A DNA stretch of 58,138 nucleotides from Hugenholtzia roseola DSM 9546 (GTDB lineage: Bacteria; Bacteroidota; Bacteroidia; Cytophagales; Bernardetiaceae), in assembly GCF_000422585.1 (NCBI RefSeq), contig NZ_AUGI01000052.1, forward strand, positions 1 through 58,138, read 5' to 3'. Under the pieces are notes generated by a model that was not told where the DNA came from, ran no database searches, and saw only the letters and a list, made by a program, of their open reading frames with translations. The position numbers and the translations under genes are program-made. Positions 40,304 through 50,386 of the stretch are shown one piece after another; position 1 is the stretch's first letter, and each line of letters opens with the position of its first letter.

Positions 40304-41443
40304 TCACTTCACACGCGAAAAAGCCTCGAAAAGCCACGTTACGAAAATAGACGCAAAGGCTTGCGGCACTGCTCCAAAAAGAAAAGGCACAAAATAAAGC
40401 ATCAACCGCCAAGAGTGTTCGAAAGAAGCCAAATTGCCCTTCGACCACCAACAGTACCATTTTTCGGCGCAACAGTTCAAACATACTTCGGCATCATACC
40501 CAAAAAGCAACTCTGTCGTAACAAGCGAAGGGACTAAGACGATTAAAAAGGCAAAGAAAAACTTATTTTTGAGGTAGAAAGGTAGCGTCGTTTTGCCTCG
40601 TTTTTTGTTGCGTGCCTCGGCTCTTTGTTGCGTCTGATTGGGAAAGAGTTTGCCTCGAAGCATAAAAAGCACCGCCCAAGTGGTCAGAATCGGCACAGTC
40701 CAATAGACTAAGCCAAAATGAAAGTTCGGGTTTTGCAATAGCTTCGTCTTGTTTTCTATAAAGGGCGTAACGCTTTTTGCCATGCCCCAGCTTACCATCA
40801 AACCGATAAAGACAAAAAGCGAAAAAAAGAGGGCAAATTTGGCTACCCAAGGCTTTTTCGTTTGAGGTACGACATATTTTTTGAAAAAATTGCCTACGGT
40901 ATGGCGCAAAAGCCACCAAGCCATCGAAAGTTTGCCGAAAGCGCGTTGCTGCAAACCATAGGCGGGAAGTTTGTCTAATTCGAGATATTCTCTGCCTGTT
41001 TTGGCGTTTTGGGTCTTGTAAAAAGCATTTAATTTGCCCGAACTCACCCATAAATATTCGGCATAAAGTTGTCTATCATAGGATTTTGCCTGCGCCACCG
41101 CTTCCTGAAAAACGCCACGCCCGACATCTCTGCGCTTACATTCTACCAAAAGAAAATCTTTCGTTTTGGCATCATCAGCAAAAACGCCTATATCCACAAA
41201 GCGATAACTCGACCCCATCTTGACTTTGCGCTCAAAGACAATCCGCTGCGGAGGATATTTATATTGCAAAACCAACTGTAAATAACATTCCAAACGCACC
41301 TCCTCTTCTGGCTCATAGGCAAAACGTTCATTGGCATGGCTATAAAAAACTTGTTGCTTTTCTTTGCCCAAATTTTCGATGCGAACCAAACCCTGTCGGA
41401 TTCCCTCCTTTACTAATTCAGACTGCAAAACTTGTGGAAGCAT
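40304..41443 (-). CDS. Membrane protein with N-terminal type I restriction-like (PD-(D/E)XK) nuclease domain
   Basis: 379 residues. The first ~130 residues resemble the HsdR N-terminal domain: VRLECYLQLVLQYKYPPQRIVFERKVKMG, FVDIGVFAD (Asp) and LLVECKRRD (Glu/Lys). The C-terminal ~200 residues contain about four hydrophobic segments (FALFFSLFVFIGLMVSWGMA, LVYWTVPILTTWAVLFML, FFFAFLIVLVPSLVTTELLFG, LMLYFVPFLFGAVPQAFASI). The nuclease is predicted to face the cytoplasm. The architecture recalls membrane-anchored defence effectors. No obvious partner gene. Confidence 0.72.
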   Translation of the reverse strand: MLPQVLQSELVKEGIRQGLVRIENLGKEKQQVFYSHANERFAYEPEEEVRLECYLQLVLQYKYPPQRIVFERKVKMGSSYRFVDIGVFADDAKTKDFLLVECKRRDVGRGVFQEAVAQAKSYDRQLYAEYLWVSSGKLNAFYKTQNAKTGREYLELDKLPAYGLQQRAFGKLSMAWWLLRHTVGNFFKKYVVPQTKKPWVAKFALFFSLFVFIGLMVSWGMAKSVTPFIENKTKLLQNPNFHFGLVYWTVPILTTWAVLFMLRGKLFPNQTQQRAEARNKKRGKTTLPFYLKNKFFFAFLIVLVPSLVTTELLFGYDAEVCLNCCAEKWYCWWSKGNLASFEHSWRLMLYFVPFLFGAVPQAFASIFVTWLFEAFSRVK

Positions 41444-41501
41444 GATTATTTTTAGAGATAGTTTTTAGTTTTTTATGAAAAAGGACAAAGTAAGTCGGTA
41501 A

Positions 41502-41522
41502 GGCGAAGCCCCAACTTCGCCC
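41502..41522. repeat. Palindrome of the GCGAAG-family
   Basis: GGCGAAG-CCCCAAC-TTCGCC hairpin, distantly related to the palindromes at 4.8 and 6.9 kb, located 3' of fahA and upstream of the nuclease-membrane gene. Confidence 0.5.
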
Positions 41523-41567
41523 TACTTTTTTAGACTTAAAGGTCAATTTTTAATTGTCAAAATCTAC

Positions 41568-42866
41568 TTACTTTTTAGCAGGCAAAATCTTACCCGTCAC
41601 CTCACCAAAGCCTACGCGCACGCCTTCGTACTCGCCAAAACCGCGCATAATGACCGTATCGCCATCTTCTATAAACTTGCGCTCTGTGCCGTCCGACATT
41701 TTGAGGGGCTTAGTGCCGCGCCAAGTTAGTTCTAACATCGAACCAAAAGAATCCGCTTCGCTGCCGCTTATCGTACCGCTTGCCAACATATCGCCTACAC
41801 GCACGTTGCAGCCATTGACGGTGTGGTGCGCAAGTTGTTGTGCCATATTCCAATACATATATTTGAAGTTGGTACGGCAGATGGTAGTTTCGTCTACGGC
41901 AATATTCGTTTTGATAGAAACTTCTAAGTTTATATCAAAACTATAATTTTGTTCGCACTTCAAATAATCTAAAATATCAGGCTCTTGTTTGGGACTTGCT
42001 GTTCGGAAAGGCTCTAAGGCATCGAGGGTAACAACCCAAGCCGAAATAGAGGAAGCAAAGTTTTTAGCCAAAAAAGGCCCCAGCGGCACATATTCCCACT
42101 TTTGAATATCTCGCGCCGACCAGTCATTGAACAAGACCAGTCCAAAGATATAATCATCAGCCTGCTCTGTGGTGATATTTTCACCCAAATTGGTATCTTT
42201 TCCTATGATAAATGCCATTTCAAGCTCGAAATCTAATTGCTTAGATTCACCAAAAATAGGCGGCTCTTGTTCATTTGGCTTGGTTTGCCCCTTCGGACGG
42301 TAAATATCTGTACCCGAAACAACGATAGAGGAAGCGCGTCCGTGATAGCCGACAGGCAGGTGTCGCCAGTTAGGAAGCAAAGGCTCTCCGTCAGGACGGA
42401 ACATTTTGCCTACATTGGTGGCATGCTCGATGCTCGAATAAAAGTCGGTATAGTCGCCAATGCGTACAGGAAGCTGCATTTCTACCGCCGAAATGTGATA
42501 TAAAAGTTCGGGTTTTTCTTCTATTTTCTTTTCCAAATCCGAACCTTTTTGCAATAAAAAGCCAATTCTATTTCGTAGGGCGCGTGTTTGATTTTTACCC
42601 TGTGCAATCAATTCATTTAAAAAATTCTCATAAAAAACAGATTCATCTATGCCTAAATCTTCAAAGTAGCCTTCCTCTGCCAGCGCAGCCAAATCTAAGA
42701 CGTAATCGCCAATGCGCACGCCTACACGCGCGTCCGTTTCCTGTGTTCTGAAAATGCCAAAGGGCAGATTTTGAATCGGAAAGTGGGAATCGGGCGCAAC
42801 TTCTATAAAAGCGCGAAGGGTTGGATTTTGCAAATTGAAATCCGAGTCATTCGTAGAATGGTTCAT
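41568..42866 (-). CDS. fahA: Fumarylacetoacetase
   Basis: 432 residues. FAH signatures: YTDFYSSIEHATNVGKMFRPD, PVGYHGRASSIVVSG, LDFELEMAFIIGKDTNLGE, LFNDWSARDIQKWEYVPLGPFLAKNF and GTISGSEADSFGSMLELTWRG. Splits 4-fumarylacetoacetate into fumarate and acetoacetate, the last step of tyrosine/homogentisate breakdown; partner to HPPD at 19045. Own promoter. Confidence 0.95.
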   Translation of the reverse strand: MNHSTNDSDFNLQNPTLRAFIEVAPDSHFPIQNLPFGIFRTQETDARVGVRIGDYVLDLAALAEEGYFEDLGIDESVFYENFLNELIAQGKNQTRALRNRIGFLLQKGSDLEKKIEEKPELLYHISAVEMQLPVRIGDYTDFYSSIEHATNVGKMFRPDGEPLLPNWRHLPVGYHGRASSIVVSGTDIYRPKGQTKPNEQEPPIFGESKQLDFELEMAFIIGKDTNLGENITTEQADDYIFGLVLFNDWSARDIQKWEYVPLGPFLAKNFASSISAWVVTLDALEPFRTASPKQEPDILDYLKCEQNYSFDINLEVSIKTNIAVDETTICRTNFKYMYWNMAQQLAHHTVNGCNVRVGDMLASGTISGSEADSFGSMLELTWRGTKPLKMSDGTERKFIEDGDTVIMRGFGEYEGVRVGFGEVTGKILPAKK

Positions 42867-42880
42867 GATAGCGTATTTTT

Positions 42881-42911
42881 TAAAATTAAATTGATAACAA
42901 AATCATATCAA
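42881..42911 (-). promoter_or_regulatory. Promoter of fahA
   Basis: On the minus strand TTG (42911-42909), 20-nt spacer, TAATTTTA (42888-42881; last base off consensus), 15 nt before the ATG. Confidence 0.6.
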
Positions 42912-43074
42912 AAGCCCTACTCTTTCATTTTGACAATCTTTTTATCAAAGCGATAGGCTTATTTGCAAAAATACACTTTTTTCACTACTTTTCACCATCT
43001 TTTTGGCTGCAAGCGCGTTTTTTTCACTATTTTTGGCAGTGAATCGCCGATTGGTTTCTAATTCCTTTTCTCTT

Positions 43075-46000
43075 ATGTCGCTTTTTCAGAAAAACGTACT
43101 CAAAGAATACGCACAGGCTCAAAATAGTGAGGCAGTGCAGCAGGCTTTTGAAAAATTTAAAACGCATTTTGGCAATCCACAAATGCAGGAGCTTATCTTA
43201 ACTGCAAAAGAAGAGCAATATCAAGAAGGTTTTTTAAAAGACTTAATGGTAGAAGTTTTTGGTTATACTCTTTTTCCTTCACCAGATTATGATTTGATAA
43301 CTGAATTTAAAAATCCTAATAACGCCAAAAAAGCAGACGCGGTTTTGCTTAAAAAAAATCCTACTCAAAATAAGGAATCAGCGGAAATAAATTCACAAGT
43401 TTGGGCAATCATTGAACTAAAAGATACGCGCACTTCTTTTCTCAAAATCGTGGAAAGTCAAGCCTTTGGCTACAAAAATCAGCACCCAAATTGTAGGTAT
43501 GTCATTACTTCAAATTTCAAAGAACTATGGTTTTATATCGATAACGCATACGACTACGAAGCCTTTGATTTATTCAATTTAACGTTGCCCGAATTTGCCA
43601 AACTTTACACACTAATACAAAAAGACAACTTATTTTCAAATCTACCTATTGAAATAAAAAATAAATCCATTGCACGTGAGCAGGAGCTAACCTTAGCTTT
43701 TTACGACGATTACCAAGCCTTCAAAGACCACCTTTTTATCAATATCGCCTTGCTCAATAAAAAACAGGATAAATTTTTGCTTTTTGAAAAGACACAAAAA
43801 CTATTAGATAGAATTATCTTTCTTTGTTTTGCCTCTGCCAAAGGGCTGCTCCCTGCTAATATGATAAAAATTTTGATACAGCAATGGGAATACTTAAACG
43901 ACATAGGCGAGCCAGTAACTTTGTATAGCCGTTTTGTGAAATATTTTAGTTTTATAGACAAAGGTTTTAAAAGTAGGATTTTTGATATTTTTGCTTACAA
44001 TGGCGGACTTTTTGCGCCAGACCCACTCTTAGATGGGCTTCAAATTCAGGACGAAACCCTGCGTATGCGCTGCGAATGGATTGCTCGCTATGATTTTGAT
44101 ACGGATATAGACATTAATGTTTTAGGTCATATTTTTGAGCATAGTTTGAATGAATTAGACCAAAAACGCCTCGAACTAATGGAAGATTTAGCCGAAATAG
44201 AAGCAGGCAATCTGCCCAAAAATATGGGAAAAAGAAAGGCTGACGGCATTTTTTACACGCCTATCTACATCACGCAATACATGGTTGAAGAAACAATCGG
44301 CGTTGCCTGCCGCTCTAAAAAAAGAGTGTTGGAAATTGAGGAAATAGAAATAGATTGGGAAAATCAAATAGAAAAAGATTTTCTTTTAGAAAGATTAAGT
44401 CAATATGAAAATTGGCTTTCTAATTTACGTATTCTCGACCCTGCCTGTGGGTCTGGTGCATTTTTAAATCAAGTTTTGAGTTTTCTAATTTATGAATATC
44501 GTTGGATAGAAAGCCTAAAATTAGGTATTTTACCTCCACCCAAGCCCAAACTTACACAAAAAGATTCGCAAGAAAATGTAGGAAATATTTTTGAAAAGCC
44601 CTTGCCAATGCCTACAACCAAACCAAAAGAAAAGAATTTTATTCATAAAATCTTAGAAAATAATATTTTTGGCGTTGATTTAAATTCTGAAAGTGTATCT
44701 ATTACAAAACTTTCACTCTGGCTCAAAACAGCGCAAATGCGGCAAAGACTGAACGAGCTTGCAGACAACATCAAAGTAGGCAATTCTTTGATAGACGACT
44801 CCGAAATAGACCCCAAAGCCTTCGAGTGGCGAAAAGAATTTCCACAAGTTTTTGAAGAACAAGACACTGAAAATCAAGGATTTAGTATCATTATAGGCAA
44901 TCCTCCTTATGTGCGACAGGAGCTGCTATCAGAAAAACACAAAAACTATTTTTCTAAAAAATATCCCGAAGTATATAGCGGTGTAGCCGACTTATATGTT
45001 TATTTTTATAGTAAAGCCTTAGAACTACTGCAAAAAAATGGCATCTTGGCTTATATCACGCCCAACAAATGGTTTAAGACCAAATATGGCGAAGGGCTGC
45101 GCCGCCTCTTGCAACCACTACAAATTCAGCAAATAGTTGATTTTTTTGAACTACCTGTTTTTGAAGATGCCGCCACAGAGCCACAAATTATTATTTTATC
45201 AAATCAAAAAACAAATACAAATTTTTACTACTTTCCCGTTACCAAAAAGCTATTGGGAGAGGCGGGAATTGTCTATTTTGCGGACAAACTGACTACAAAA
45301 ATTGAGATAAAAAAAGAGCTATTAAATACAAACGAATGGGTCTTTACTACGGAAGAAAAACAAGAGTTACTTCATAAAATAAAATATCCAAAAAAATTAA
45401 AAGTGCTACCACTTCGCGATTATGCAAACCAAAATATTTACAGAGGCATTACTACTGGGCTTAATCGCGCCTTTATTATAGACCACAAAATACGTGAAAA
45501 ATTGATAAAGGAAGACTATAAAAGCAATGAACTTATAAAGCCTTATTGTCAGGCTACAGATATTAAAAAGTGGCATCTGGAAAATAAAAAAATGCACTTT
45601 TTAATCAATACAGGTTATGATATTGAAATAAGTAAAAATTCGTATCCCGCCATTTTCAACTACCTAAAAGCCTTTGAAAAAGAGCTAAAAGCAAGACAAG
45701 ACCAAGGAAAAACGCATTTCAACCTGCGCCCCTGCAACTATTACGCTGAATTTGAAAAGCCCAAAATTATGTATATCCATACGGCAGTAAGGCATGAATT
45801 TTACTATGATGAAAAAGGTTATTTTTTAAATAATTCGGCATACTTTATTTCCCAAGCGGATAGGTTTTTGTGCGCTTTCCTAAACTCGAAACTTTTTGAT
45901 TTCTACAAAAAACTTACCTTTGTAGCCTATGGAAACCCCGAAGAAAGAGGACGAAACAAATTAGATTTTAATAAAATGATACAAGTACCTATTCCTTGCA

Positions 46001-46380
46001 TAGAGGAAGAAGACAAGCTATTTTTTCAAGAAAAACATCAAATTTTGCAGCAAAAATCAGAGGCTTTCTATAAAAAAGATAACGCCTTCAAGACGATTTT
46101 TAGCGGAGAATTTAAACTTTCAAAATTATCAAAAAAATTAGAAAAGTGGCATTGGCTTGAATGGGCAGCATTTCAAACCGAAATAGAAAAACAAAAAGGG
46201 CAAATTCCCACCAAGCGAAAAATGGAGTGGCTCGAACTTTTTGAGCAAGAAGGCGAACTATTGCGCAACCTCGAACAGCAAATTGAGCAGGAAGAAAAGC
46301 AGCTTAATGAGAAAATTTACCAAATTTATGATTTATCTAAAAAGGAAATTGAGATAATAGAACACGAGTATGGATATTAG
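43075..46380 (+). CDS. Type IIG (Eco57I-like) restriction-modification enzyme
   Basis: 1101 residues from ATG 43075. N-terminal nuclease domain: KADAVLLKK (Asp ~residue 88) and WAIIELKDTRT (Glu/Lys ~112-115). Helical linker, then a gamma-class N6-adenine methyltransferase: FYTPIYITQYMV, LDPACGSGAFLNQVL (motif I, ~455) and IIGNPPYVRQE (motif IV, ~609). The C-terminal ~400 residues hold a TaqI-like specificity domain and helical end. One chain therefore both methylates and cuts. No separate methylase, specificity or accessory gene adjoins it, consistent with a solitary defence gene inserted between core genes; its AT-rich codons differ from aceB. Confidence 0.92.
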   Translation: MSLFQKNVLKEYAQAQNSEAVQQAFEKFKTHFGNPQMQELILTAKEEQYQEGFLKDLMVEVFGYTLFPSPDYDLITEFKNPNNAKKADAVLLKKNPTQNKESAEINSQVWAIIELKDTRTSFLKIVESQAFGYKNQHPNCRYVITSNFKELWFYIDNAYDYEAFDLFNLTLPEFAKLYTLIQKDNLFSNLPIEIKNKSIAREQELTLAFYDDYQAFKDHLFINIALLNKKQDKFLLFEKTQKLLDRIIFLCFASAKGLLPANMIKILIQQWEYLNDIGEPVTLYSRFVKYFSFIDKGFKSRIFDIFAYNGGLFAPDPLLDGLQIQDETLRMRCEWIARYDFDTDIDINVLGHIFEHSLNELDQKRLELMEDLAEIEAGNLPKNMGKRKADGIFYTPIYITQYMVEETIGVACRSKKRVLEIEEIEIDWENQIEKDFLLERLSQYENWLSNLRILDPACGSGAFLNQVLSFLIYEYRWIESLKLGILPPPKPKLTQKDSQENVGNIFEKPLPMPTTKPKEKNFIHKILENNIFGVDLNSESVSITKLSLWLKTAQMRQRLNELADNIKVGNSLIDDSEIDPKAFEWRKEFPQVFEEQDTENQGFSIIIGNPPYVRQELLSEKHKNYFSKKYPEVYSGVADLYVYFYSKALELLQKNGILAYITPNKWFKTKYGEGLRRLLQPLQIQQIVDFFELPVFEDAATEPQIIILSNQKTNTNFYYFPVTKKLLGEAGIVYFADKLTTKIEIKKELLNTNEWVFTTEEKQELLHKIKYPKKLKVLPLRDYANQNIYRGITTGLNRAFIIDHKIREKLIKEDYKSNELIKPYCQATDIKKWHLENKKMHFLINTGYDIEISKNSYPAIFNYLKAFEKELKARQDQGKTHFNLRPCNYYAEFEKPKIMYIHTAVRHEFYYDEKGYFLNNSAYFISQADRFLCAFLNSKLFDFYKKLTFVAYGNPEERGRNKLDFNKMIQVPIPCIEEEDKLFFQEKHQILQQKSEAFYKKDNAFKTIFSGEFKLSKLSKKLEKWHWLEWAAFQTEIEKQKGQIPTKRKMEWLELFEQEGELLRNLEQQIEQEEKQLNEKIYQIYDLSKKEIEIIEHEYGY

Positions 46381-46639
46381 CCAAACCATTTTTTTAGTCG
46401 GCACGCATACTTTTTTTCGAAAAAATTTGGTATTGTGTTTGCAAATGCTTTACTTGCATAAAATTTTACCAATAAGCAAGATTACGATATAAAATCGGCA
46501 TAAAACCCCTACAAACAGATAGTAGGCACTCTCTTTTCTGCGTTTTTAGTAGGAAAAGAAAGTGAGGCTTTCGCTGCGCAATTCCTTAGCATTGCTAAAA
46601 AAAGAACGCGCCATTTTTACCTAACCCGATAAGCCTCCC

Positions 46640-48307
46640 ATGTCTGAAAAATCCCTTTCTACGCCCTCTGCTCCTATCGAGGGAACAGTTCGTTTGGTAA
46701 CGGAAAAACCGTTGTCGTCTGATTTTCAATACTTTTTGAGTGCGCAAGCCCTTGAATTTTTAGTAGCTTTGCACCAGAAATTCGAGCCTGTGCGTCAGGC
46801 TTTGCTCGATAGGCGCGAAGTTACGCAAAAGGCGATTGATGCAGGGCAGATGCCCACTTTTCCCAAAGAAACACAAGCCATTCGGAAGGACGCTACGTGG
46901 CAAGTTGCGCCAATCCCTGCCGACTTACAGGATAGGCGTGTGGAAATTACGGGACCAGTGGAGCGCAAGATGATGATAAACGCGCTCAATTCAGGTGCTA
47001 AAATTTTTATGGCAGACTTTGAAGATGCCAATTCGCCTACTTGGGAAAACGCTTTGCAAGGTCAGCGCAACTGTTATGATGCCATTCGCAAACAGATAGA
47101 TTTTTACGACGAAAAAAAAGACAAACATTACAAACTAAATGCAGAAACTGCCGTCCTGTTGGTGCGTCCGCGCGGTTGGCACTTGTCGGAAAAGCACTTG
47201 CTCATCGATGGCGTACCGATTTCGGGTTCGCTCTTCGATTTTGGCTTGTATGTTTTTCACAATACCCAAGAGATGCTCAAAAGAGGAACAGCACCTTATT
47301 TTTACTTGCCCAAATTAGAAAACCATTTAGAGGCACGTCTTTGGAACGACGTTTTTGTTTTTGCACAAAATTATTTAGCAATTCCGATAGGAACTTTCAA
47401 AGCCACTGTGCTTTTAGAAACCATTTTAGCAGCCTTTGAGATAGAGGAAATACTTTACGAACTGCGCGAGCATATTGTTGGTATCAATGCAGGTAGATGG
47501 GATTATATCTTTTCGGCAATCAAAAAATTTAGGAATGTCGTGCAGCAGCCTTTGCCCGACCGCGCCCAAATTACGATGACCGTCCCTTTTATGCGTGCCT
47601 ATACCGAGCTTTTGGTTCATTTTTGCCACAAACGCGGTGCGCATGCGATTGGGGGCATGTCTGCATTTATTCCTACCAAAAACGACGCTAACATCAATGC
47701 AAAAGCCTTCGAGCAGGTACGAAAAGACAAAGAACGCGAGGCTGCCGACGGTTTTGATGGCTCTTGGGTAGCACACCCCGATTTAGTTCCTATTGCAAAG
47801 GCGGTCTTTGATGCTAAATTTGGCGACAAGCCTCACCAAAAAGAGCGGTTGCGCAACGACGTAGTAGTGGAAAAGATGGAAACCCAACTTCTTGATTTTC
47901 AGATAGAAGGGGGAAAAATCACCGATTCGGGTATTAGGCTCAATATCAGCGTGGCACTGCGCTATGTTAGTGCGTGGCTCAATGGCGTAGGGGCTGCCGC
48001 CATTTTCAATTTGATGGAAGATGCAGCCACAGCCGAGATTTCGCGTACCCAACTTTGGCAGTGGCTTTTTCACCCCAAAGCCCAACGCTATCAGGCAGAA
48101 GAAAATGGCGAGGCGGCTTATTTTCCCATTACGGCGGCATACCTCAAATCTTGTTTTGAAGAAGAATATCAGAAAATTGTAACCGAATTGGGCGAAACAC
48201 AAAGTCTTGCTTTGCGCTACCCAGAGGCGCGAGAGATTTTGGAAAAATTGGTCTTTTCACCTGATTATCAAGACTTTCTCACCACTTCGGCTTACGAAAG
48301 GCTCTAA
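46640..48307 (+). CDS. aceB: Malate synthase A
   Basis: 555 residues. Motifs: [76 protein letters not shown] and MTVPFMRAY. Condenses glyoxylate and acetyl-CoA to malate. 85 nt before aceA in the same direction: the glyoxylate-shunt operon, allowing growth on acetate or fatty acids. Confidence 0.96.
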   Translation: MSEKSLSTPSAPIEGTVRLVTEKPLSSDFQYFLSAQALEFLVALHQKFEPVRQALLDRREVTQKAIDAGQMPTFPKETQAIRKDATWQVAPIPADLQDRRVEITGPVERKMMINALNSGAKIFMADFEDANSPTWENALQGQRNCYDAIRKQIDFYDEKKDKHYKLNAETAVLLVRPRGWHLSEKHLLIDGVPISGSLFDFGLYVFHNTQEMLKRGTAPYFYLPKLENHLEARLWNDVFVFAQNYLAIPIGTFKATVLLETILAAFEIEEILYELREHIVGINAGRWDYIFSAIKKFRNVVQQPLPDRAQITMTVPFMRAYTELLVHFCHKRGAHAIGGMSAFIPTKNDANINAKAFEQVRKDKEREAADGFDGSWVAHPDLVPIAKAVFDAKFGDKPHQKERLRNDVVVEKMETQLLDFQIEGGKITDSGIRLNISVALRYVSAWLNGVGAAAIFNLMEDAATAEISRTQLWQWLFHPKAQRYQAEENGEAAYFPITAAYLKSCFEEEYQKIVTELGETQSLALRYPEAREILEKLVFSPDYQDFLTTSAYERL

Positions 48308-48392
48308 GTCGAGCCTTCTAAAAAATAACCAACAATCAACACCTGCACCTTTTCTTTTTGGTATTTTATTCATTCTTACCCCCTTTTTAGTC

Positions 48393-49712
48393 ATGACTTC
48401 AAACGGAACATCTCCTTTTGCGCATCGCAACGCAAGTGAATTAGCAAACGAATGGAAAAATAGCCCCCGTTGGGCAGGTATCAAGCGCGATTACAGTGCG
48501 GACGAGGTAGCCAAATTGCGCGGCAGCGCGCGTTTAGAGCATACTTTGGCGCGTATGGGTGCGGAAAGGCTTTGGAAACTTTTAAATGAAGAGGATTTTG
48601 TGCCTGCCTTGGGTGCGATTACGGGCAATCAGGCTGTCCAGCAGGTAAAGGCAGGTTTGAAGGCAATTTATATGAGCGGTTGGCAGGTAGCAGCCGATGG
48701 CAATAATGCAGGTCAGATGTATCCCGACCAAAGTTTGTACCCTGCCGATAGCGTGCCTGCCATGGTCAAGCGCGTCAATAATGCCCTTTTGCGTGCCGAC
48801 CAAATCGAGCAGGCAGAAGGTAAAGAGCCAATTCAGTGGTTTGCGCCCATTGTAGCCGATGCAGAAGCTGGTTTTGGGGGCGTTCTCAATGCCTATGAAC
48901 TGATGAAAGCCATGATTGAAGCGGGTGCTTCGGGCGTTCATTTTGAAGACCAACTTTCTTCCGCTAAAAAGTGCGGACACATGGGCGGCAAGGTCTTAGT
49001 GCCTACTTCGGAGGCGGTGCAAAAATTGAAGGCGGCGCGTTTGGCGGCAGATGTTTTGGACGTGCCTACGGTGCTGATTGCGCGTACAGATGCCAATGGT
49101 TCATACCTGATAACCAGCGACATAGACCCTGCCGATAAGCCCTTTATTAGCCAAGAGGCGCGTACCGCCGAAGGCTTTTTTATCCTCAAAGGGGGCATAG
49201 AGGCGGCAGTAGCACGCGGTTTGGCTTACGCGCCTTATGCTGATGTCATTTGGTGTGAAACCTCGAAGCCTGATTTAGAAGAAGCGCGTTATTTTGCCAA
49301 AAAAATACACGAAAAATACCCTCACAAACTTTTAGCCTACAACTGCTCGCCTTCCTTTAATTGGTCAGCAAATTTAGAGGCTGCCACGATTGCACATTTT
49401 CAAGAAGAGTTAGGCAAGATGGGCTATAAGTTTCAATTCGTAACCTTAGCAGGGTTTCATAGCCTCAATATGGGCATGTATGAGCTGGCACTCAAATACA
49501 AAAGCGAAGGCATGGCAGCCTATTCGCGCCTGCAAAACAAGGAATTTGACTATGAGGAAAAAGGCTACACAGGCACAAAGCACCAACGTTTCGTAGGCGC
49601 AGGCTATTTCGACCAAGTCGCGCAAGCCATCATGGGCGAAGGACTTTCTACTGCCGCCCTCAAAGGCTCTACCGAAGAAGAGCAGTTTAATCCCACGCCG
49701 TCGCATTTGTAG
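48393..49712 (+). CDS. aceA: Isocitrate lyase
   Basis: 439 residues from ATG 48393 ([21 protein letters not shown]), chosen over a longer frame that overlaps aceB. Catalytic signature [11 protein letters not shown], plus [22 protein letters not shown] and [10 protein letters not shown]. Cleaves isocitrate to succinate and glyoxylate. Downstream member of the aceB-aceA operon. Confidence 0.96.
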   Translation: MTSNGTSPFAHRNASELANEWKNSPRWAGIKRDYSADEVAKLRGSARLEHTLARMGAERLWKLLNEEDFVPALGAITGNQAVQQVKAGLKAIYMSGWQVAADGNNAGQMYPDQSLYPADSVPAMVKRVNNALLRADQIEQAEGKEPIQWFAPIVADAEAGFGGVLNAYELMKAMIEAGASGVHFEDQLSSAKKCGHMGGKVLVPTSEAVQKLKAARLAADVLDVPTVLIARTDANGSYLITSDIDPADKPFISQEARTAEGFFILKGGIEAAVARGLAYAPYADVIWCETSKPDLEEARYFAKKIHEKYPHKLLAYNCSPSFNWSANLEAATIAHFQEELGKMGYKFQFVTLAGFHSLNMGMYELALKYKSEGMAAYSRLQNKEFDYEEKGYTGTKHQRFVGAGYFDQVAQAIMGEGLSTAALKGSTEEEQFNPTPSHL

Positions 49713-49736
49713 TTTTTTTTGATAAAAAGATGACAG

Positions 49737-49770
49737 AACTAACAGTTTTTTTTTAAACTGTTAGTTTTTA
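49737..49770 (+). terminator. Terminator of aceBA
   Basis: AACTAACAGTTT (49737-49748) pairs with AAACTGTTAGTT (49755-49766), followed by TTT; also usable from the minus strand for the DUF4276 gene. Confidence 0.88.
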
Positions 49771-49792
49771 ACTAATTAAATATTTTAATATT

Positions 49793-50380
49793 TTAACTAA
49801 AAAACTTTATTATACCTTTAATGAACTGCTTATAGCTTTCAGACCTGTTATTTTGAGGGTCAATGTCCAAATAGGGTGCAATAGCTCTGGCAGAAGCTCC
49901 CTTTTGAAATTCTGGTAGGATTTTACCTAACTCCTCTGCTGCGTTGTTGAGATTGTCTGGATTCCGAAACTTAGCTTGTCCTGCAAACTTTTGTGCATTG
50001 AAGCGAGGATAGGCGGCTTGTATTGCACGAAAATCCCCTAAATACCAAGATTCCAATTCTCTGCAAGCAATTCTTATCAGAAAAGGAGCAGGATTTTCTT
50101 GATTGTTTGCATCTTGACACAATTTTATTAAATCATGTTTAAGTTCTGTGCAATTATGACTGTCTTGGTCATGCACGATGACAATGCCTGTACGCTCATG
50201 AAAATGAGAAAAGGTTTTAACTTTACGTGGGATAGATTTTTGTAAATCTTGCTTTCCTTGATGAGAACGCACAAAATAGTTCTGACCTAAAACCCATTTT
50301 TGAGGCAAAATCTTAGGCAAAATCTCTTCTAACACGTCCCGCATAGATGGTTCTTCAGTTAAGATTTCTACTCTTGTCAT
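49793..50380 (-). CDS. DUF4276 (TOPRIM-like) protein
   Basis: 195 residues. GIVIVHDQDSHNC..LKHDL (acidic DxD-type strand end) and LIRIACRELESWYLGDFRAI match DUF4276, a TOPRIM-like family usually encoded right after an AAA ATPase. Starts 6 nt after the ATPase stop. TOPRIM nucleases cut DNA using the acidic residues; activity here is inferred. Confidence 0.82.
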   Translation of the reverse strand: MTRVEILTEEPSMRDVLEEILPKILPQKWVLGQNYFVRSHQGKQDLQKSIPRKVKTFSHFHERTGIVIVHDQDSHNCTELKHDLIKLCQDANNQENPAPFLIRIACRELESWYLGDFRAIQAAYPRFNAQKFAGQAKFRNPDNLNNAAEELGKILPEFQKGASARAIAPYLDIDPQNNRSESYKQFIKGIIKFFS

Positions 50381-50386
50381 AAAGTT

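Noticed and set aside
48207-48392. Long N-terminal extension of isocitrate lyase
   Set aside because: It overlaps the end of aceB in another frame and lacks family similarity; ATG 48393 gives the normal length.
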